Assembly (NCBI GenBank): GCA_009809945.1
Contig: WTPW01000333.1
Location: 4,453-68,452 of the forward strand
Direction of reading: 5' to 3'
DNA from: Gigaspora margarita
Lineage: Eukaryota; Glomeromycota; Glomeromycetes; Diversisporales; Gigasporaceae
DNA: 64,000 bases
Shown here: positions 35,340-47,759 of the stretch, piece after piece
How the letters are laid out: every line of letters begins with the position of its first letter
Numbering within the stretch: the stretch's first letter is position 1
Program-made: the position numbers and the translations under genes
The notes under the pieces: generated by a model
Database searches by the model: none
The model's input: only the letters and a program-made list of their open reading frames with translations
Told to the model about the DNA's origin: nothing

Positions 35340-36240
35340 CATTATTTTTTTAGCATTTTTGTTAGACTTTTTTTATTTTTTATTTTTTTATTTTTTTTAA
35401 TAAATTTTATTTTTTTTTAATATATTTTTATTATTTTTTATTTTTTTTATTTTTTTCAATTTTTTTTATTAACATATTTATAACATATTTTTATTAATAT
35501 TTTTTTTAGAAAAAATATAGATATAGCCATGGCTAAATGTAGCTGATATTATAAAATTATATATATCTCAAGATTTTACTAGGGTAACCCTATCACAAAA
35601 ATGCTTTTCTCATGATTTTACCCTAAACCTAATATTCATATAGCTGCCTTTTTTATTGTTTATTTTTTCATTCTTTTTTTTTAATTTTTATTTATTTATT
35701 TTTTTTAACATATTTTTATTTTTATTTAATTTATTTATTATTTTTTCAATTTTTTTAATTTTTTTAATGGTTTTAAACCTTTTAAACTTTTTTTTAATTT
35801 TTTTTATAATTTTTTTTATTATATATTATTTTTTTAAACATTCTTTTTTACCTATTTATTTTATTTTATATTTTTTTTAAATTATTTTTTTAAATTATTT
35901 TTATTTAAATAACGATTTTCTTTAATTTATTTTTTTTAAATTTTAATTTAGAATAATTTTTTTTAAATGTTCTTTTTTACTTATTTATTTGATTTTATAT
36001 TTTTTTTAAATTTTTTTTAAATTATTTTTTTAAATTATTTTTGTTTAAATAATGGTTTTCTTTAATTTATTTTTTTAAATTTTAATTTAAAGTTTTTTTT
36101 TTAATTTATTATTTAATTATTTTTTATTTAACTTAATTTTTAAATATTTCATTTATTCTTTATTTGTTTGTTTATTTATTTATTTATTTATTTGATTTAT
36201 TTATTTATTTTTTAATAGGTTTTTTACAGGTGGGTAAGAA
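35340..36240. repeat. T-rich low-complexity core
   Basis: Nearly pure T with A. Phrases such as TTTTAAATTATTTTTTTAAA repeat, including a ~90-base duplication (35870-35960 versus 36005-36090). A 74-codon Phe/Ile/Leu frame here is composition, not a gene. Confidence 0.8.
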
Positions 36241-36648
36241 TTAGTTTGGAAGATAATAGGTGTATAGATGGAAAAATAGTTTTTTTTTGTATAAAGGGGT
36301 AGTCAGATAACTCTTTTATAGGTGGGACAGATAGATAGGAAGGGCAAGCAATGGATAGTTTTCAGTAAGTAAGTATGTGTATATATGCAATAGTAGGAAT
36401 AAAATAAATAATTATTCCTACTTTTCATATATATGTACTAGTACAACCCATTATCCATTTTTCTATTTAAATTTATGAATATTTGAGCAATAACAAAAAT
36501 GGGTAGCTTATTTTTAGAACAAAAAATTTTATTATTTTCTTGGTTCAAAAAATGAAGTAGCTTATTTTTAGGTGAAACAAGTTTTTAGATTTTTAGGTTA
36601 AAACCAAGGGGTAGCTTATTTTTTGAGTAGCTTATTTTTGGAAATCTA

Positions 36649-38267
36649 TAGTAGTCGTTATTTTGTTTTTCTTTGAGTATTAGTAGTAAACTTTGTAGAG
36701 GTTCATAGTGGTTCTGATATGAAAATTTTACCTTTTTTTTTTTTTAAGTGCAAATTGGTACTGGGCATATGGGTTTATAATGTAATTGAATTGTTATACT
36801 ATAATAAATTAAATATATCAATATTAATAAAGTATTTAAAAAAAATTGTGTAATTATTTTTTTGTTTTTTTATTGGCTTTGCAAATCTGAGCTGAGTTGA
36901 TTTTCTGAAATCAAATTTGATTGGTTGCACATGATTTGGAAGTGTCACTGGCAGTTACAAATAGATTCACTCTATTTTTAAAACAAAATATATTATCTTT
37001 AAAAGTAGAAACATTAACCTTTGATATAAGAATGATACAATTGAGTTTAATTTTTAGATATAGTTGCATACAAAATAGAATAATTGAAAAGCTATATATA
37101 ACAATGCTTGAATTAGTAGTATGTAAATATACATATACAAAGCCTGTATCTATTACTAAGCTCCATAAGTATTTGAGTTTATAAATATTATTTTTATTTG
37201 TTATTTTTTTGATATTTATTAATCTAAGAATTTAAATAAGCTTTAGTTTTTCATACTTCAAGTTGCATCAAAAGTTTACCTAATCAAACATGTAATTGCG
37301 AAATTTGAATTACTATATAGGTGCAAAATAATGCTTGTGGATGTTATCTGAATATAAGAACCCTAAAATATAATATGTGATCTCAAATTAGCACCTATAG
37401 TCATCCTGAATTAATATGCATCTCAATATACCTTATGAAAAGGTAAAAAAAAAGCTCCAGAACTAGGTTTGGTAATCTAATTCTAGAGCATTTGTTCAAA
37501 TCTTGGGATAGACTTAGGAATATTAGCAGTTAGTGATAGTATATTATATATTTTGGGTAATTGGACATAAGTGAAAACTTAGTAAATAAGTATAAATAAC
37601 ATATTGGCTATGTATGCAGCTGGTATGTCAGTTATACTTTTCCAGTAAATTTTCACTTATGTCCATAATTTATTTTCCACTATTCACATAATGTAAATTT
37701 TTTTCATATACTTGTTTTTTAAGCATTTGGGATTTTTTTACCAGGTTTATAAACAAGAAATTTTATTGTATCTTCAATTATGCATTACTGTATTATAAAA
37801 TAAATAATAAATAAATAATTGAAGAGAAATATATAAGCAAGATCAAAAAGTGAAAAATAAAACAAAATAAAATTAATTCTCAAAATTACAAAAGATCAAC
37901 AAAGTGTCTTGCAAAGTAATACCTTTCATCCACATATTTCCTGGGAATAAACATATATCTCAAAAAAAAGAAAATGCAAGTAAAAAAAATCTGGGTACTT
38001 ATATTAATGTTAAATTATATCCCAATTCTTAATTAACAATACCAATTTCTTATTCCTGGGTGAAAGCTTAACCCAAGAAAAAGAAAAAAGGTTAGCAAAA
38101 GAAAACAAATAACAACAATAATAAAATAAGTAGAACTTGAATACTTATATTATATGATCCTGGATCTTAATTGTTCTTATTGCCAGATGTAAGCTTAATT
38201 CACAAGAAAAGAAAGTAAGTTAGGCAAAAGAAAGAAACAAACAATGACAATAAAAAAAAAGCAGGTA
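36649..38267. other. AT-rich spacer
   Basis: No gene supported; the plus-strand 87-codon frame at 36921 lacks any recognisable feature. A foldback lies at 37559-37663. Confidence 0.4.
37559..37663. repeat. Foldback with GGACATAAGTGAAAA arms
   Basis: GGACATAAGTGAAAA near 37564 is mirrored exactly by TTTTCACTTATGTCC near 37646, with partial pairing further inside (AAGTATAA / TTATACTT). Confidence 0.75.
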
Positions 38268-38609
38268 TAGTCAAACCTCTATAAATGCAATGTGTACAGA
38301 CAAGACTACAACATGCATTTAGGGAGGTATTGTATTTAGAGAGAGCCAATAAAATTGCAGCTTTAAAGATTTAATTATCAAGTTTGTGTAACTTCTATCA
38401 AAAACTATATAACCTATCTTAAATACTAAAATTTGATTGGCCATGTGCATTTAGGGAGGTAGCATGATATAGAAAATTATTTGAAAGAACCTGCACTTAC
38501 AGAATATAGAATGTGCATTTAGCACTAATAATTTCTTATAGACAAGAAAAAAACATGCATTTAGGGAGGTATTGCATTTATGGAGGTTGCATTTATGGAG
38601 GTCTGACTG
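38268..38609. mobile_element. Mariner/pogo-like MITE, TA flanks
   Basis: A 342-bp element. The left end TAGTCAAACCTCTATAAATG and mirrored right end CAGTCAGACCTCCATAAATG match, with TA on both sides (38266-38267, 38610-38611). The interior repeats GCATTTAGGGAGGTA three to four times. No coding capacity. Termini beginning CAGTCA-ACCTC with TA duplications are typical of pogo/Tigger-type derivatives. Confidence 0.82.
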
Positions 38610-38689
38610 TACTTATATTATGCCAACCAAACTTATATTCAGATCTAGCTAGAGTCTTAATCAATGCCAATTTCTTATTCTGGTGAAAA

Positions 38690-38960
38690 CTTAAAGCATT
38701 CTTGTAAAAATGCTCCTGCTAATGGTCCTCTCCAAGATTAATGAAGTGCTCTTGTTTTTCTACATCTGATCCAAGTTCATTCTAATTCCAAGCTGGCAAA
38801 GTGATCTTACAAAGTGCTTCTAATAATGTTTTCTAACTTCTAAAACGGATTCATTGTCTATGGTCCAGGGGATATTCTTTCAAAGAGCTTCTGCTCATGC
38901 TTTTCCACTGTTTGATCCAAGTAATCTTTGTAGATTCTAAAAGGTGTTCTTGTATAATGT
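38690..38960. repeat. Family D repeat, reverse orientation
   Basis: Two to three degenerate ~110-base units with TTCTGATCCAAGTT-like and AAAGTGCTTCTAATAATG-like phrases. They are the reverse complement of the 40.4-41.6 kb array. Confidence 0.55.
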
Positions 38961-40517
38961 TTTTTCACTTTTCCGATTTAAATAAAAAACAAATTAATGA
39001 TAAATTAAGTAAAAAAATAAATTAAAAAAAAACCAGTCGTATTTCTGTTTTATGATTGGTCAAAAATCAATGTCAACTAATTGACACACCCTATTGTGTA
39101 ACAGATAAATTTTGGGTGCGTCACTGATCTGCATGCATTCCAAAAATCGGAGCATATGAAATTTAAAATTTTATTATGAAAACCATACTTTGGCATCTAA
39201 GCAAAAGTATTCTCATTAACTTTTGCATATATACAAGCCCTTCTATCCTAATAAAGTTAATAATACCTTTTTTTAATAAAAATTTTATAATATCAGGTGA
39301 TATCACCCCAGGTGAAAATTAGTTATTCTCAAATTTGATTATGCAAATTAAAAGTTATGTGGCAGCTTATGCTGAAATTTTGGCTATTTTTTGATAAGAA
39401 AATTAAATTTTTGGGTTTTTTAGCTTTTTTTTTTTTTTTTTAGGTTAGATTTAGAGATAGTATATGGATCCAAAATTTTTGCACAAATTGGCATTAATAT
39501 GAAAGTTAACTAAATGTAAAAACTTTCCTAATGATATCTATACACCTTCAGTACAATGCTAATGTCTTTAATAAATACATTAGTATATGAATATAGTTAT
39601 ATACAAGCTTTAATAAAGAAAGTTTACCATAGCAGATCTATTGAAAGTCGAACTGATCCAATAATTTAACAAATAACTTTAGTCTTTATTTGACAAAATA
39701 TTAAATTTAGAAGTTATATGTTAAAATATTTTATTATTATAAGGTTATAAATTTTAACATTGATATAAAAATTGCATCACTACTGATTATCTTTGACATA
39801 CCACAGGATTGTTCTCCCATAGATGAAATTGCTTTTACTTTTAGATTAGCATAATATTTGAATATGGATTTATATCATCCAAAAAGTTGTACTACACTAC
39901 TACTTTATTTTTCATACTATACTTCTTTATATATAACTCTGATATTATTATATCCGGTATTGTATTTACTATTCTTTTTATTATACCATATTTACATTAT
40001 ATATATACGTAAAGAGCATCACATGGTTCAGTCACCTGATTTGTCATACAGATCATGGGAAAGAGACATCGAACATTTGTTTCAATTCTACATATCAAAT
40101 CTATTATACTATATCTTTTTTTTTTCTTAATTTCAAAAAAATGATATTGTAGAATCTAATGTTCACAACCATGATCTTCTAAAGGCTTCAAATAGATGCT
40201 TTTTATGCTACCTTTTTGTAAGTAAATTTGCAGGTATGAGTGATCTGAACGAATTATTTTTTTGAAATTGTATTGTCATTATTAATAAAGTATGGAAAGT
40301 CGAGGATAAATAATAGCTGTTGAAGATCAAAATGTGCATCAACATGCAGCCTTAGGGCACTAAAACTTTAAATGAATTAACAGGGCACTTTATAAGAAAA
40401 CCCTTTCAATATTGAACGTAACAAACTCAGATCAGAAGGAGAAAATTATTAGCGGATGCGCTTTGCAAGAATATCATGATGATTTCTCTGAATTTGAACG
40501 TAAAAACTTAGAGAAGA

Positions 40518-41026
40518 TTTAAGAACAAGTACCCAGTGATTATCATGAATTATCACCTTGATTTTATCACATAGTAATTTTGATTGGTCAAAAATCTAAA
40601 CAATGTGATCGACATCACTAAAATACGCGATCTTACCCAGTATCGACATAAAAATTTTGCCCCCCCGTTATCAGTACCAAAATTCTTTTAAGTTTGTTTA
40701 TGTTAGGTTAGGGTTAGGTGAGTGTCAGTTAGGGTTTGGATTTAGGTTTTTATATAGTAAAATTGCTTAGTTCAAAGAGTGGGTTCTTATGCAAATAAGC
40801 TTTTTTTGACAAAAGAGATGTTTGAGTCGTTTGTTTAGAATTTTCCTGATCGAGTTATGTTACAAATTATGATCATTATTGGTCAATAATCACACAGGGA
40901 GAAATTTTTATGCCGATAATGGGTAAATACCAAATCACATGATATCACCTGATTTGTTTACAAAATTAATCATGTGATAATATCGAGGTATAATTTGTGA
41001 TTATCACTGGGGTACTTGTTTTTAAA
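40518..41026. mobile_element. Inverted-repeat element enclosing a second one
   Basis: Left arm TTTAAGAACAAGTACCCAGT... and mirrored right arm TTTAAAAACAAGTACCCCAG match over ~50 bases, to ATTATCACAT. It interrupts the family D array. Inside lies 40636-40922. Confidence 0.7.
40636..40922. mobile_element. Small TA-flanked element with interstitial TTAGGG-like text
   Basis: A 287-bp element with ends CCCAGTATCGACATAAAAAT / mirrored CCCATTATCGGCATAAAAAT and TA at 40634-40635 and 40923-40924. The middle has GTTAGGTTAGGGTTAGGTGA, which looks telomere-like but is part of the element because the inverted copy at 45516-45818 carries the same text. Confidence 0.75.
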
Positions 41027-42388
41027 GTGTCCCAAAAACTTAGACACAGTAGAAGATGGAAATGATTAGCGAATGCACTTTGAAAGAACATTACCCAGAC
41101 TTCTCTGAATCTTGAACGCAATAAATTTGGATCAGGAGGTAAGTTTTAATGGATAATTTTGCAAGAATACCACGCTGGCTTCTTTGAGTCTTGAATATAA
41201 AAACTAGATAAGAGAGAGAAAAACAATTTGCAGATTCACTCAAAAGAACACCACTCAAACTTCTCTGAATCTTGAACATGGCAAATTTGGATCAGAAGGA
41301 GAGAAATGATAATGGATGTGCTTTGCAAGAGCATCATGCTGACTTTGACTCTTGAATGCGAAATCTTAATAAGAAGAATTATTAGCAGATGCATTTTGAA
41401 AAGCATCACCTGATTTCTCTTAATTTTAACGAAATAAATTTGGATTAAATGAGGTAGACTATTAGTGGATACACTTTGAAAGAATACTATAATGATTTCC
41501 ATGAATCTTGAACGTAATAAACTTGGATCAGAGAACACTAAGCTGATTTCTCTGAATCTTGAATATACCAGAAGAAAGAAAATTATTAATGAATAATGAC
41601 TTCACAAGAACATCACACTTACTATTAATTTACTTTTTAAAGAACTAAGTCATTTATGTAACTTGAAAGATACTTTTAATAATGGATTGAATATTGATTC
41701 ATCCAGTGTTTCTGCTGAGACCCTGAGGTCCAAACGTTTCGGCTTTAGAGTTTCTGTTTTGTCCAAATTCCAAAATTTATCCTAGCGAATTGCAAGAAAA
41801 AAAACAAAAGTGCCATAACAAAAAAAAAACGTGCTAATAATTTACCAAATCATTGATTCTATAAGGTATTAATTTTTTTTTATTATATTATTGAACAGTA
41901 GCTCAAATTTACACATAATTAATAGCTGCGTGACATTGTCACGCAAAACAAGGAGCAGAAGGCATGATCTCAAGTTTATGAAAATTGAATTGAATGCGAA
42001 TTAACTAGAGTTGGAATTGACCAAAAATAATTAATTTTGGATAATAATCAGTTAAAGTTTTTCTAGCAGGTTAATTGACGTCTAATACAAATCTGCTTTA
42101 AAACGCAAATAATACTTTTTGATTGAAGATAAAAGAGAGTAAAGCTTGAGTAGCTTTGGAAAAATCAAATCTAACTAATTTTACATTCTACCTCTTGCTT
42201 CTGCAGTTTGCAGAAATCGATCAGATGTCTTATCTATTGAAATTTTTTTCCAAATAAAATTGCCGATTGGTGTATAATCTTCATTCATGTTCTATTAGAT
42301 TCCCAACATTATTAAAGTGTATATATTTGATAATTGATAAATGCTCAAGAAACTAGGGTTTAACATTGCTATCTGATTTAGTGCTTAA

Positions 42389-42651
42389 GGCCGTTTGAAG
42401 TTAATTTTTTGGTTAACATAACCCCCCCCCCCCCCCCTGAAGTCTCCCCCACCTCCCTCCGAAAACGAACAGCCAATCAAAACGCTGGATGACTCTCGCC
42501 AGTCACCTGATTTATATCAACCAATCAAATTGGCCCATCTTTGTTCATTTTTATATGTTCGTTTCATATGTTCGTTTCGTTTTATCCCCCTCCCCCCCTC
42601 CCGAGAGTCCTGGAAAAGTGATGTTAACCAAAGAATCAACTTCGAACGGCC
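42389..42651. mobile_element. Harbinger-like MITE 4, TAA target duplication
   Basis: A 263-bp element. The left end GGCCGTTTGAAGTTAATTTT and mirrored right end GGCCGTTCGAAGTTGATTCT are followed by TTGGTTAACAT. TAA flanks it at 42386-42388 and 42652-42654. It contains a C run (42421-42437) and CCAATCA motifs in both halves. No coding capacity. Confidence 0.88.
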
Positions 42652-42654
42652 TAA

Positions 42655-43530
42655 ATCTAAATCTATATCATGATGTATAATAAATTCTTTACTAAGAACA
42701 AGTTCTATTCTAGTGCTTCTACGATTTTGTAAACCTTGAGATTCTATGTGGTAAAAGTGATTTCCAAATACTATTCAACTGAATTATTGCACTATGTAAC
42801 TACTGCAGATCACAATGTCGTGAGAATCGGTGATTCTGTAAATTTTAATATCGCCGATTTCAAATAAATATAAATATAATTGATTGAAAATATGAATTAA
42901 TAGACAATTTAGAATCATCATCACAAAAATCATGGGTTTGCAAAATGCTTTAATATAAAGCAATAAAATATCAAAATTCAAGGATGAATTATATTTTATC
43001 GTTTAGCCATTTATAAAAAAAAAAAGATTTAATACTATTAAAATACTAATGCTACTTATAACGATAAGCTAAGCCTTTTCATATAGGCCACAGATCTGGT
43101 GATCCTCGTGATAATAATCCTAGTGTGGCATTCGTCGACGCTTAGGATTGTCATTCAGTGATCCAACAAAATTTCAATTCAGAACTATATTACTCATATA
43201 TTTCTTATATGATTCACGTCACTTATAGTCATCAAAGAAAATTCATATAAATTCAAATAGCATCTTGTCTTTTAATTTAAGTGATATTAAAAAATATAAA
43301 CTGTAAAAATAATAAATTCAATGCTGCTCTTTCAGATTTACAGTTTATTTTTTTCTGTAATTTGTTATTTTGTGAAGTATTAAAGGTTAAAGTTAATTAA
43401 TTTCTCAATTTTCAGATTAAATATTAATATTTTTAGGTGATATGAAATTTTTGACCAATAATAACCCAGTGGCATGAATTTTGACCAATAATAATCCAAA
43501 CATATGATTTAAATTTTTAAAAATTTAAAT
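42655..43530. other. Intergenic spacer
   Basis: AT-rich; no gene. The phrase CTGGTGATCCTCGTGATAAT at 43094 is related to 11417-11436. Confidence 0.4.
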
Positions 43531-43734
43531 TTAAGGGATTATATATATGTACCCGAAGGTACATGTACCCACATCACATGATATATGTTTATATATAATA
43601 ACTTAATATAATAATATTTATTGTAATAATTTATTATAAATTACTAAAGATACATATCAAATTATTATTCTATTTCTAACTTTAAATCCTATTTTACATA
43701 TTTACCTATTTCTAACTCTAAACACAATTTATTT

Positions 43735-43985
43735 ACTACTGTATTTCTTAACTTAACCCAATCCGCTTTACCTATTTCTAGTCTTAAACCAATTCGTTTT
43801 ACCCATTTCTAGCCTTAACCTAACCCATTTTATCCATTTCGAACCCTAAACCCAATCCTTTACCTATTTCGAACCCTAAACCCAATCCTTTACCTATTTC
43901 GAGCCTAAATCCAATCCTTTACCCATTTCGAACTCTAAACCCAATCCGTTTTACCCATTTTTGAACCCTAAACCCAATCCACAAC
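43735..43985. repeat. Minisatellite, ~31-35 bp unit
   Basis: About eight copies of CGAACCCTAAACCCAATCC then TTTACC(T/C)ATTT. It carries AACCCTAAACCC words that look telomere-like, but the long AT-rich remainder of the unit argues against a true telomeric tract. Confidence 0.85.
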
Positions 43986-44289
43986 TCATTTTATTCAATC
44001 AGTTTCTAACTAATATAGTAACCCAAAGCTCTAAAGTCTTGCGTCTGCTGATGCTTTTTTACAAGACCCGGGCTTTCTCAAATTTTAGAACCTATAATAG
44101 ACCCAGGTCTATACGCAGCCAGCTTTGAATGCATCCATGTTTTGCATTTATGCATAGTTGATGAAATAGATTTTTAAAAAATCAATTTGATTAATATAGA
44201 TCCAATTTGCACCGAGTATATAGCAAACATATCATAGAGTAATGATTTACAGCTAAATCATCTTACCTAAAATCCAAAGAAGCCAGTGT

Positions 44290-44560
44290 GATGTTCTTGT
44301 AAACTAATCCGCTAAGTTGGTTCACAATTTGATGTAAGTCATTGTGACGCATAAACTAACACATCACATTCTATTTGCAAAGTGCACCCGTTGGCACTTT
44401 TCCTCTTTCTGGTCTAAAATAGCCCATATGATGATCCTGCAAAGACATATACTGCTTTTTCTTTTTCTGATCCAGGCTTGTTACTGGTAAAGTCGAAAAA
44501 TTCAGCGTGGTGTTCTTGCAAAGTGTATTGACTAATGATTTTCCTCTATCTGATCTATAA
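44290..44560. repeat. Family D repeat, reverse orientation
   Basis: Two to three units with GTG(A/G)TGTTCTTGCAAAGTG and CTTTTTCTGATCC(A/G)GG(T/C)TT phrases. Confidence 0.65.
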
Positions 44561-44619
44561 TCATTATTAGAGAATCCGAAAAGTTAGTGGAAAACTAAAA
44601 AAACTCCCAAGTTCCAGGT

Positions 44620-45140
44620 GGGTGACATATAGGGTGGCTCACCCAGACCCTAAAATATACCAACAGCACAACAACGAAATCCACACTAATGTGGAAAAAT
44701 GCAATCTAGGACAGCGAAATTACGTCGACGAAGACTCTAGTAAAGCAACGATACGGAACTACCATAGTAACCTACAAGTGACAAATTTATATCCAGGACA
44801 ACACAAAACAAAATGTAGTACGCCAAATTTGCACTAAACCTACGTTCACAAAAAATTTATAAACGACAAACCCTAGAACAAAATGACGGTGACGAAGATA
44901 TCAGTAAAGCAGCAATACAGAACCACTGCAAGTAACGAAATCCATATCCACAGTAAAACCAATAACGACGGCACCTACGCAACGATGGAACTACCAAACA
45001 ATGAATTCCACATTCACAAGGACACCTAAACAGCAACGACACCTAAAGCAAGAGTTTACACCAAGGCTCTAATAACACGACGATATGAACGACTCCAAAA
45101 CCAGTGACTCCAGCGACGACGACACATTCACAAGCACCTA
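44620..45140. repeat. GC-richer degenerate repeat block
   Basis: CGACGAAGA(C/T) followed by TAGTAAAGCA(A/G)C(A/G)ATAC and GAACTACC recurs (44728, 44895, 44988). The block is clearly less AT-rich than its surroundings. Open frames on both strands follow the repeat. It lies between palindromic TGTACCC...GGGTACA words at about 43544-43567 and 45256-45272, which might bound a 1.7-kb element. Confidence 0.45.
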
Positions 45141-45432
45141 AGGTAAAACATAAAAGTTGATTAATGCAGAAAAAAAAATAATGTAACAATAATCATTGTT
45201 TATTTATGTCCCGTGATTGTTATATTACACAGAAACACAGGTACAAAAAATTTTAATGTACCCTTAGGGTACATGTATATTAATTCTAAATTTAAAATTA
45301 AAATTTTTTAAAATAAATTTTAAAAAATTTTTAAATCTGATAAAAATTTCGGAATGATCTACATTTTTTGATAAGTATGGTGACGTGACCATATCACAAA
45401 AAGTGAAATTTTGTTGGCACTAGAGTATCTAA

Positions 45433-45512
45433 AATAGGATGTCCAGGATTATAAGATGCGATGCTATGCATATGCATCACATAATGCACGTGGGTAAGAT
45501 GTGATTGGTGAA
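45433..45512. mobile_element. Detached hAT-like terminal fragment 2
   Basis: TAGGATGTCCAGGATTATAA resembles the 8387 and 11007 termini. The nearby GCATATGCATCACATAATGC gives a short inverted continuation. No second end is seen. Confidence 0.45.
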
Positions 45513-45515
45513 CTA

Positions 45516-45818
45516 CCCTAGTATCATCATCAAAAATTCACCTCCACGTGATTATTGACCAATAAAAAAAATCATAATTTGATGTAACATAACACGATTA
45601 GAAAGTTGAAAACAAACATCTCAAAATGTCTCTTTTGTCAAAAAAAAAGCTTATTACTCAAAAGTTTGCATAAGAAGCCACTTTTTGAACTAACAAAAGT
45701 TTTTATAGAGCAATTTTACTATATAATAACCTAAACCCGAACCCTGACTGGGCACTCACTCTAACTCTAACCAATTTTAGTACTGACCATGTGGGGTGAA
45801 TTTTTGATGGCGATACTG
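45516..45818. mobile_element. Inverted copy of the 40636-40922 element
   Basis: It reads as the reverse complement of 40636-40922: ends CCCTAGTATCATCATCAAAA and mirrored CAGTATCGCCATCAAAAATT, AAAGCTTATTACTCAAAAG, and ACCTAAACCCGAACCCTGAC. TA precedes the left end only. Confidence 0.7.
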
Positions 45819-45954
45819 AAGAAAATGTGATTGGTGGTGAAATGTTTGACAGGTGAAAGATCCGAAAATTTCTGATACAGAAAGTCCAAAATATTCTGAA
45901 GACTTCGTATAATTGACAATAAATAAGAAATCACATAATTCGAATCTGGACCAA

Positions 45955-46270
45955 AGATGGCACCAAACCCTTTTTTGGCAATTCCAAAAGTTTTGTGTTT
46001 CAGATTATAGCTTCCAAAACCTTATTTGAAACTCGAAATGTTACCCAAAACCCAAAACCTTAACCGAAACCTGAAACCTCAACCAAAACCCGAAACTGCT
46101 AAAACACCAATAACTTATTTGTTTATTCTCTCCAAAGTTGGCGCTGAAACCCTTTTGTGCCAAATCCAAAAGTTTCGAGCTTCAGATATAACTTCCGAAA
46201 TCTTATCCGAAACTCGAAACCTCACCCAAAACCCGAAACCTCATTCGAACTGAAGCCTCACCTGAACACC
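45955..46270. repeat. ~180-bp tandem duplication
   Basis: Two copies (from about 45959 and 46140) of a block with GGC(A/G)C.(A/G)AACCCTTTT, CCAAAAGTTT, TTATCCGAAACTCGAAACC and CCAAAACCCGAAACCTCA. Inverted relatives with GGGTTTCGG words occur at 49070-49150, and a fragment at 22765-22805. Confidence 0.75.
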
Positions 46271-47759
46271 AAAAACTACTCAACTTTCCATATACATTGA
46301 TTGCATTAATGTATTATATATCTCTTTCAATTATATATCAAATGCACTGATATATGCTATGTATCTCTTCAATATACATTAATCGCACTGATGTATGTTA
46401 TATATCACCTTAAAGAATTCAATAACATTTAACATCTAGCACTATTTGGTCTGGAATACATCCAACAATTTATTGCATGCGTGCAGCCCTTTTTGTTTTT
46501 ATGATTCACATGTACAACATGAAATGTATAATTCTAAAACTTATATTCTGACAATCAAGATTGCTTTTGCAAGCATCAGTTTTTTTTACTTATTGCGTAA
46601 AAACTGGGTACAGTATAATAACAGTCGATCGAGATGTCACATCTAATTTTTTATCATATGATTTTCATAAATTTACAAATTGACGAAATCATGTTTTTAA
46701 AATTTTTACCCAACGTCTTAGTCATAACATACAACTTTCTTTAAACAAATAAGTTACCAGGGCTTCAACAAATCAAACGGTGTAAAAAACATGAAAAACT
46801 AACATTACCCTGTAAGGTACGACCCCTTCAAAGATGGGCAATTATTTTGCCTTCTTTCGTATGATTCTTTTGGAGTTTTCAAGATCTTGATATGAAAAAT
46901 AGCTTGTTAGATGTGCACAAGCAAGAACTTTTTGCGAAATGCATCTTCAAAAGGAGGGTATATTATAAAAAATATGGAGAAAATTAAGAAAAACTATTTT
47001 ATAGTAATTAGATTCAAATTTTGTTAATTAAATTTTTATTTTTTTTAGCACGAAAATATAACGAACTTACAGTAAACATGTTTGAGAAAAGTTATTTTGT
47101 TTATTAAATATCTTTGGTTTATAATACTTTATATAATATATAGTTTCTAAAATATTTTTTAAAAATTCATATATTCATATGATCAATTTTTAGTTTGTGC
47201 ATTATACGGTTTGATGCGCTACGTTGGGTCATAGTAGTGATGAAAAGAAGCAACCTGGGTTAGAAGCACAAATTAGACCATCTTTATCTTCATTTTATAG
47301 TTGGGCCGAGTTGCAAAATTTTTTTTTTGTTTTTTTTTTTTTGTTTTTTTTTTTCTCTTCATTTTTGGTATTTTCACTTTTTCATTTTTGCATAGGTTTT
47401 ATTTCTTGCCAGACCAGGTTCTATTGTTACAACTTCACAAAAAATGTTTCAAATTTTGTTTTGGATTCACATACGCGATTTTTGAGGTTAAATAAATTTG
47501 GTTTAAATAATAATTCAAATAATTTATAGTTAGTAAAGTTAAATAGGCTGTTATGTGGTTTATACTTGTAATAATCGACGATGATGTTGTAAATTAATTT
47601 CAATAAATTTTAATAAATTAATAACTTTTATATAATACAACTTTAATAAATTAATAAAATTTTATTTAATTATATTTCGATTACAATTTTTTCTTAAATA
47701 AAAAAAAAGNGATTTGATTTGTAATTTAATTCGATACTACTATCTAAATACAATTATAA

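Larger units (their letters stand above)
34035..36648. mobile_element. 2.6-kb inverted-repeat element with subterminal repeats
   Basis: The left end TAGATTCTCCAAAAATAAGC and mirrored right end TAGATTTCCAAAAATAAGCT match. The motif GTAGCTTATTTTT is repeated near both ends: at about 34093 and 34140 on the left, and at about 36502, 36560, 36611 and 36628 on the right. The interior has no transposase, only a nested element and a very T-rich core (35340-36240). The target duplication is unclear. This structure is like a non-autonomous cut-and-paste element. Confidence 0.65.
40400..41620. repeat. Family D tandem array, ~90-110 bp unit
   Basis: Units like GATCAGAAGGAGAAAA..ATTAGCGGATGC, CTTTGCAAGAA.ATCA and TTTCTCTGAATCTTGAACG recur about ten times. 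The element 40518-41026 splits the array. Minus-strand frames of 60-100 codons inside are repeat by-products. Confidence 0.8.

Noticed and set aside
35656..35880. 74-codon Phe/Ile/Leu frame resembling a membrane protein
   Set aside because: It is a translation of T-rich low-complexity sequence.
39858..40130. 90-codon plus-strand frame with hydrophobic start
   Set aside because: Composition matches AT-rich noise; no homologous motif, signal or splice site supports it.
40699..40760. Interstitial telomere repeat
   Set aside because: The TTAGGG-like text is internal to a TA-flanked element that has an inverted copy at 45.5-45.8 kb with the same text.
46822..46970. Possible small inverted-repeat element (ACCCCTTCAAAGATG / CATCTTCAAAAGGAGGGT)
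   Set aside because: The arms are short and mismatched and no target duplication is visible, so it is not reported as an element.
47224..47529. 101-codon plus-strand frame
   Set aside because: The first ~35 codons look mixed, but the rest is a Phe run from poly-T, and there is no usable ATG in that frame at the start.
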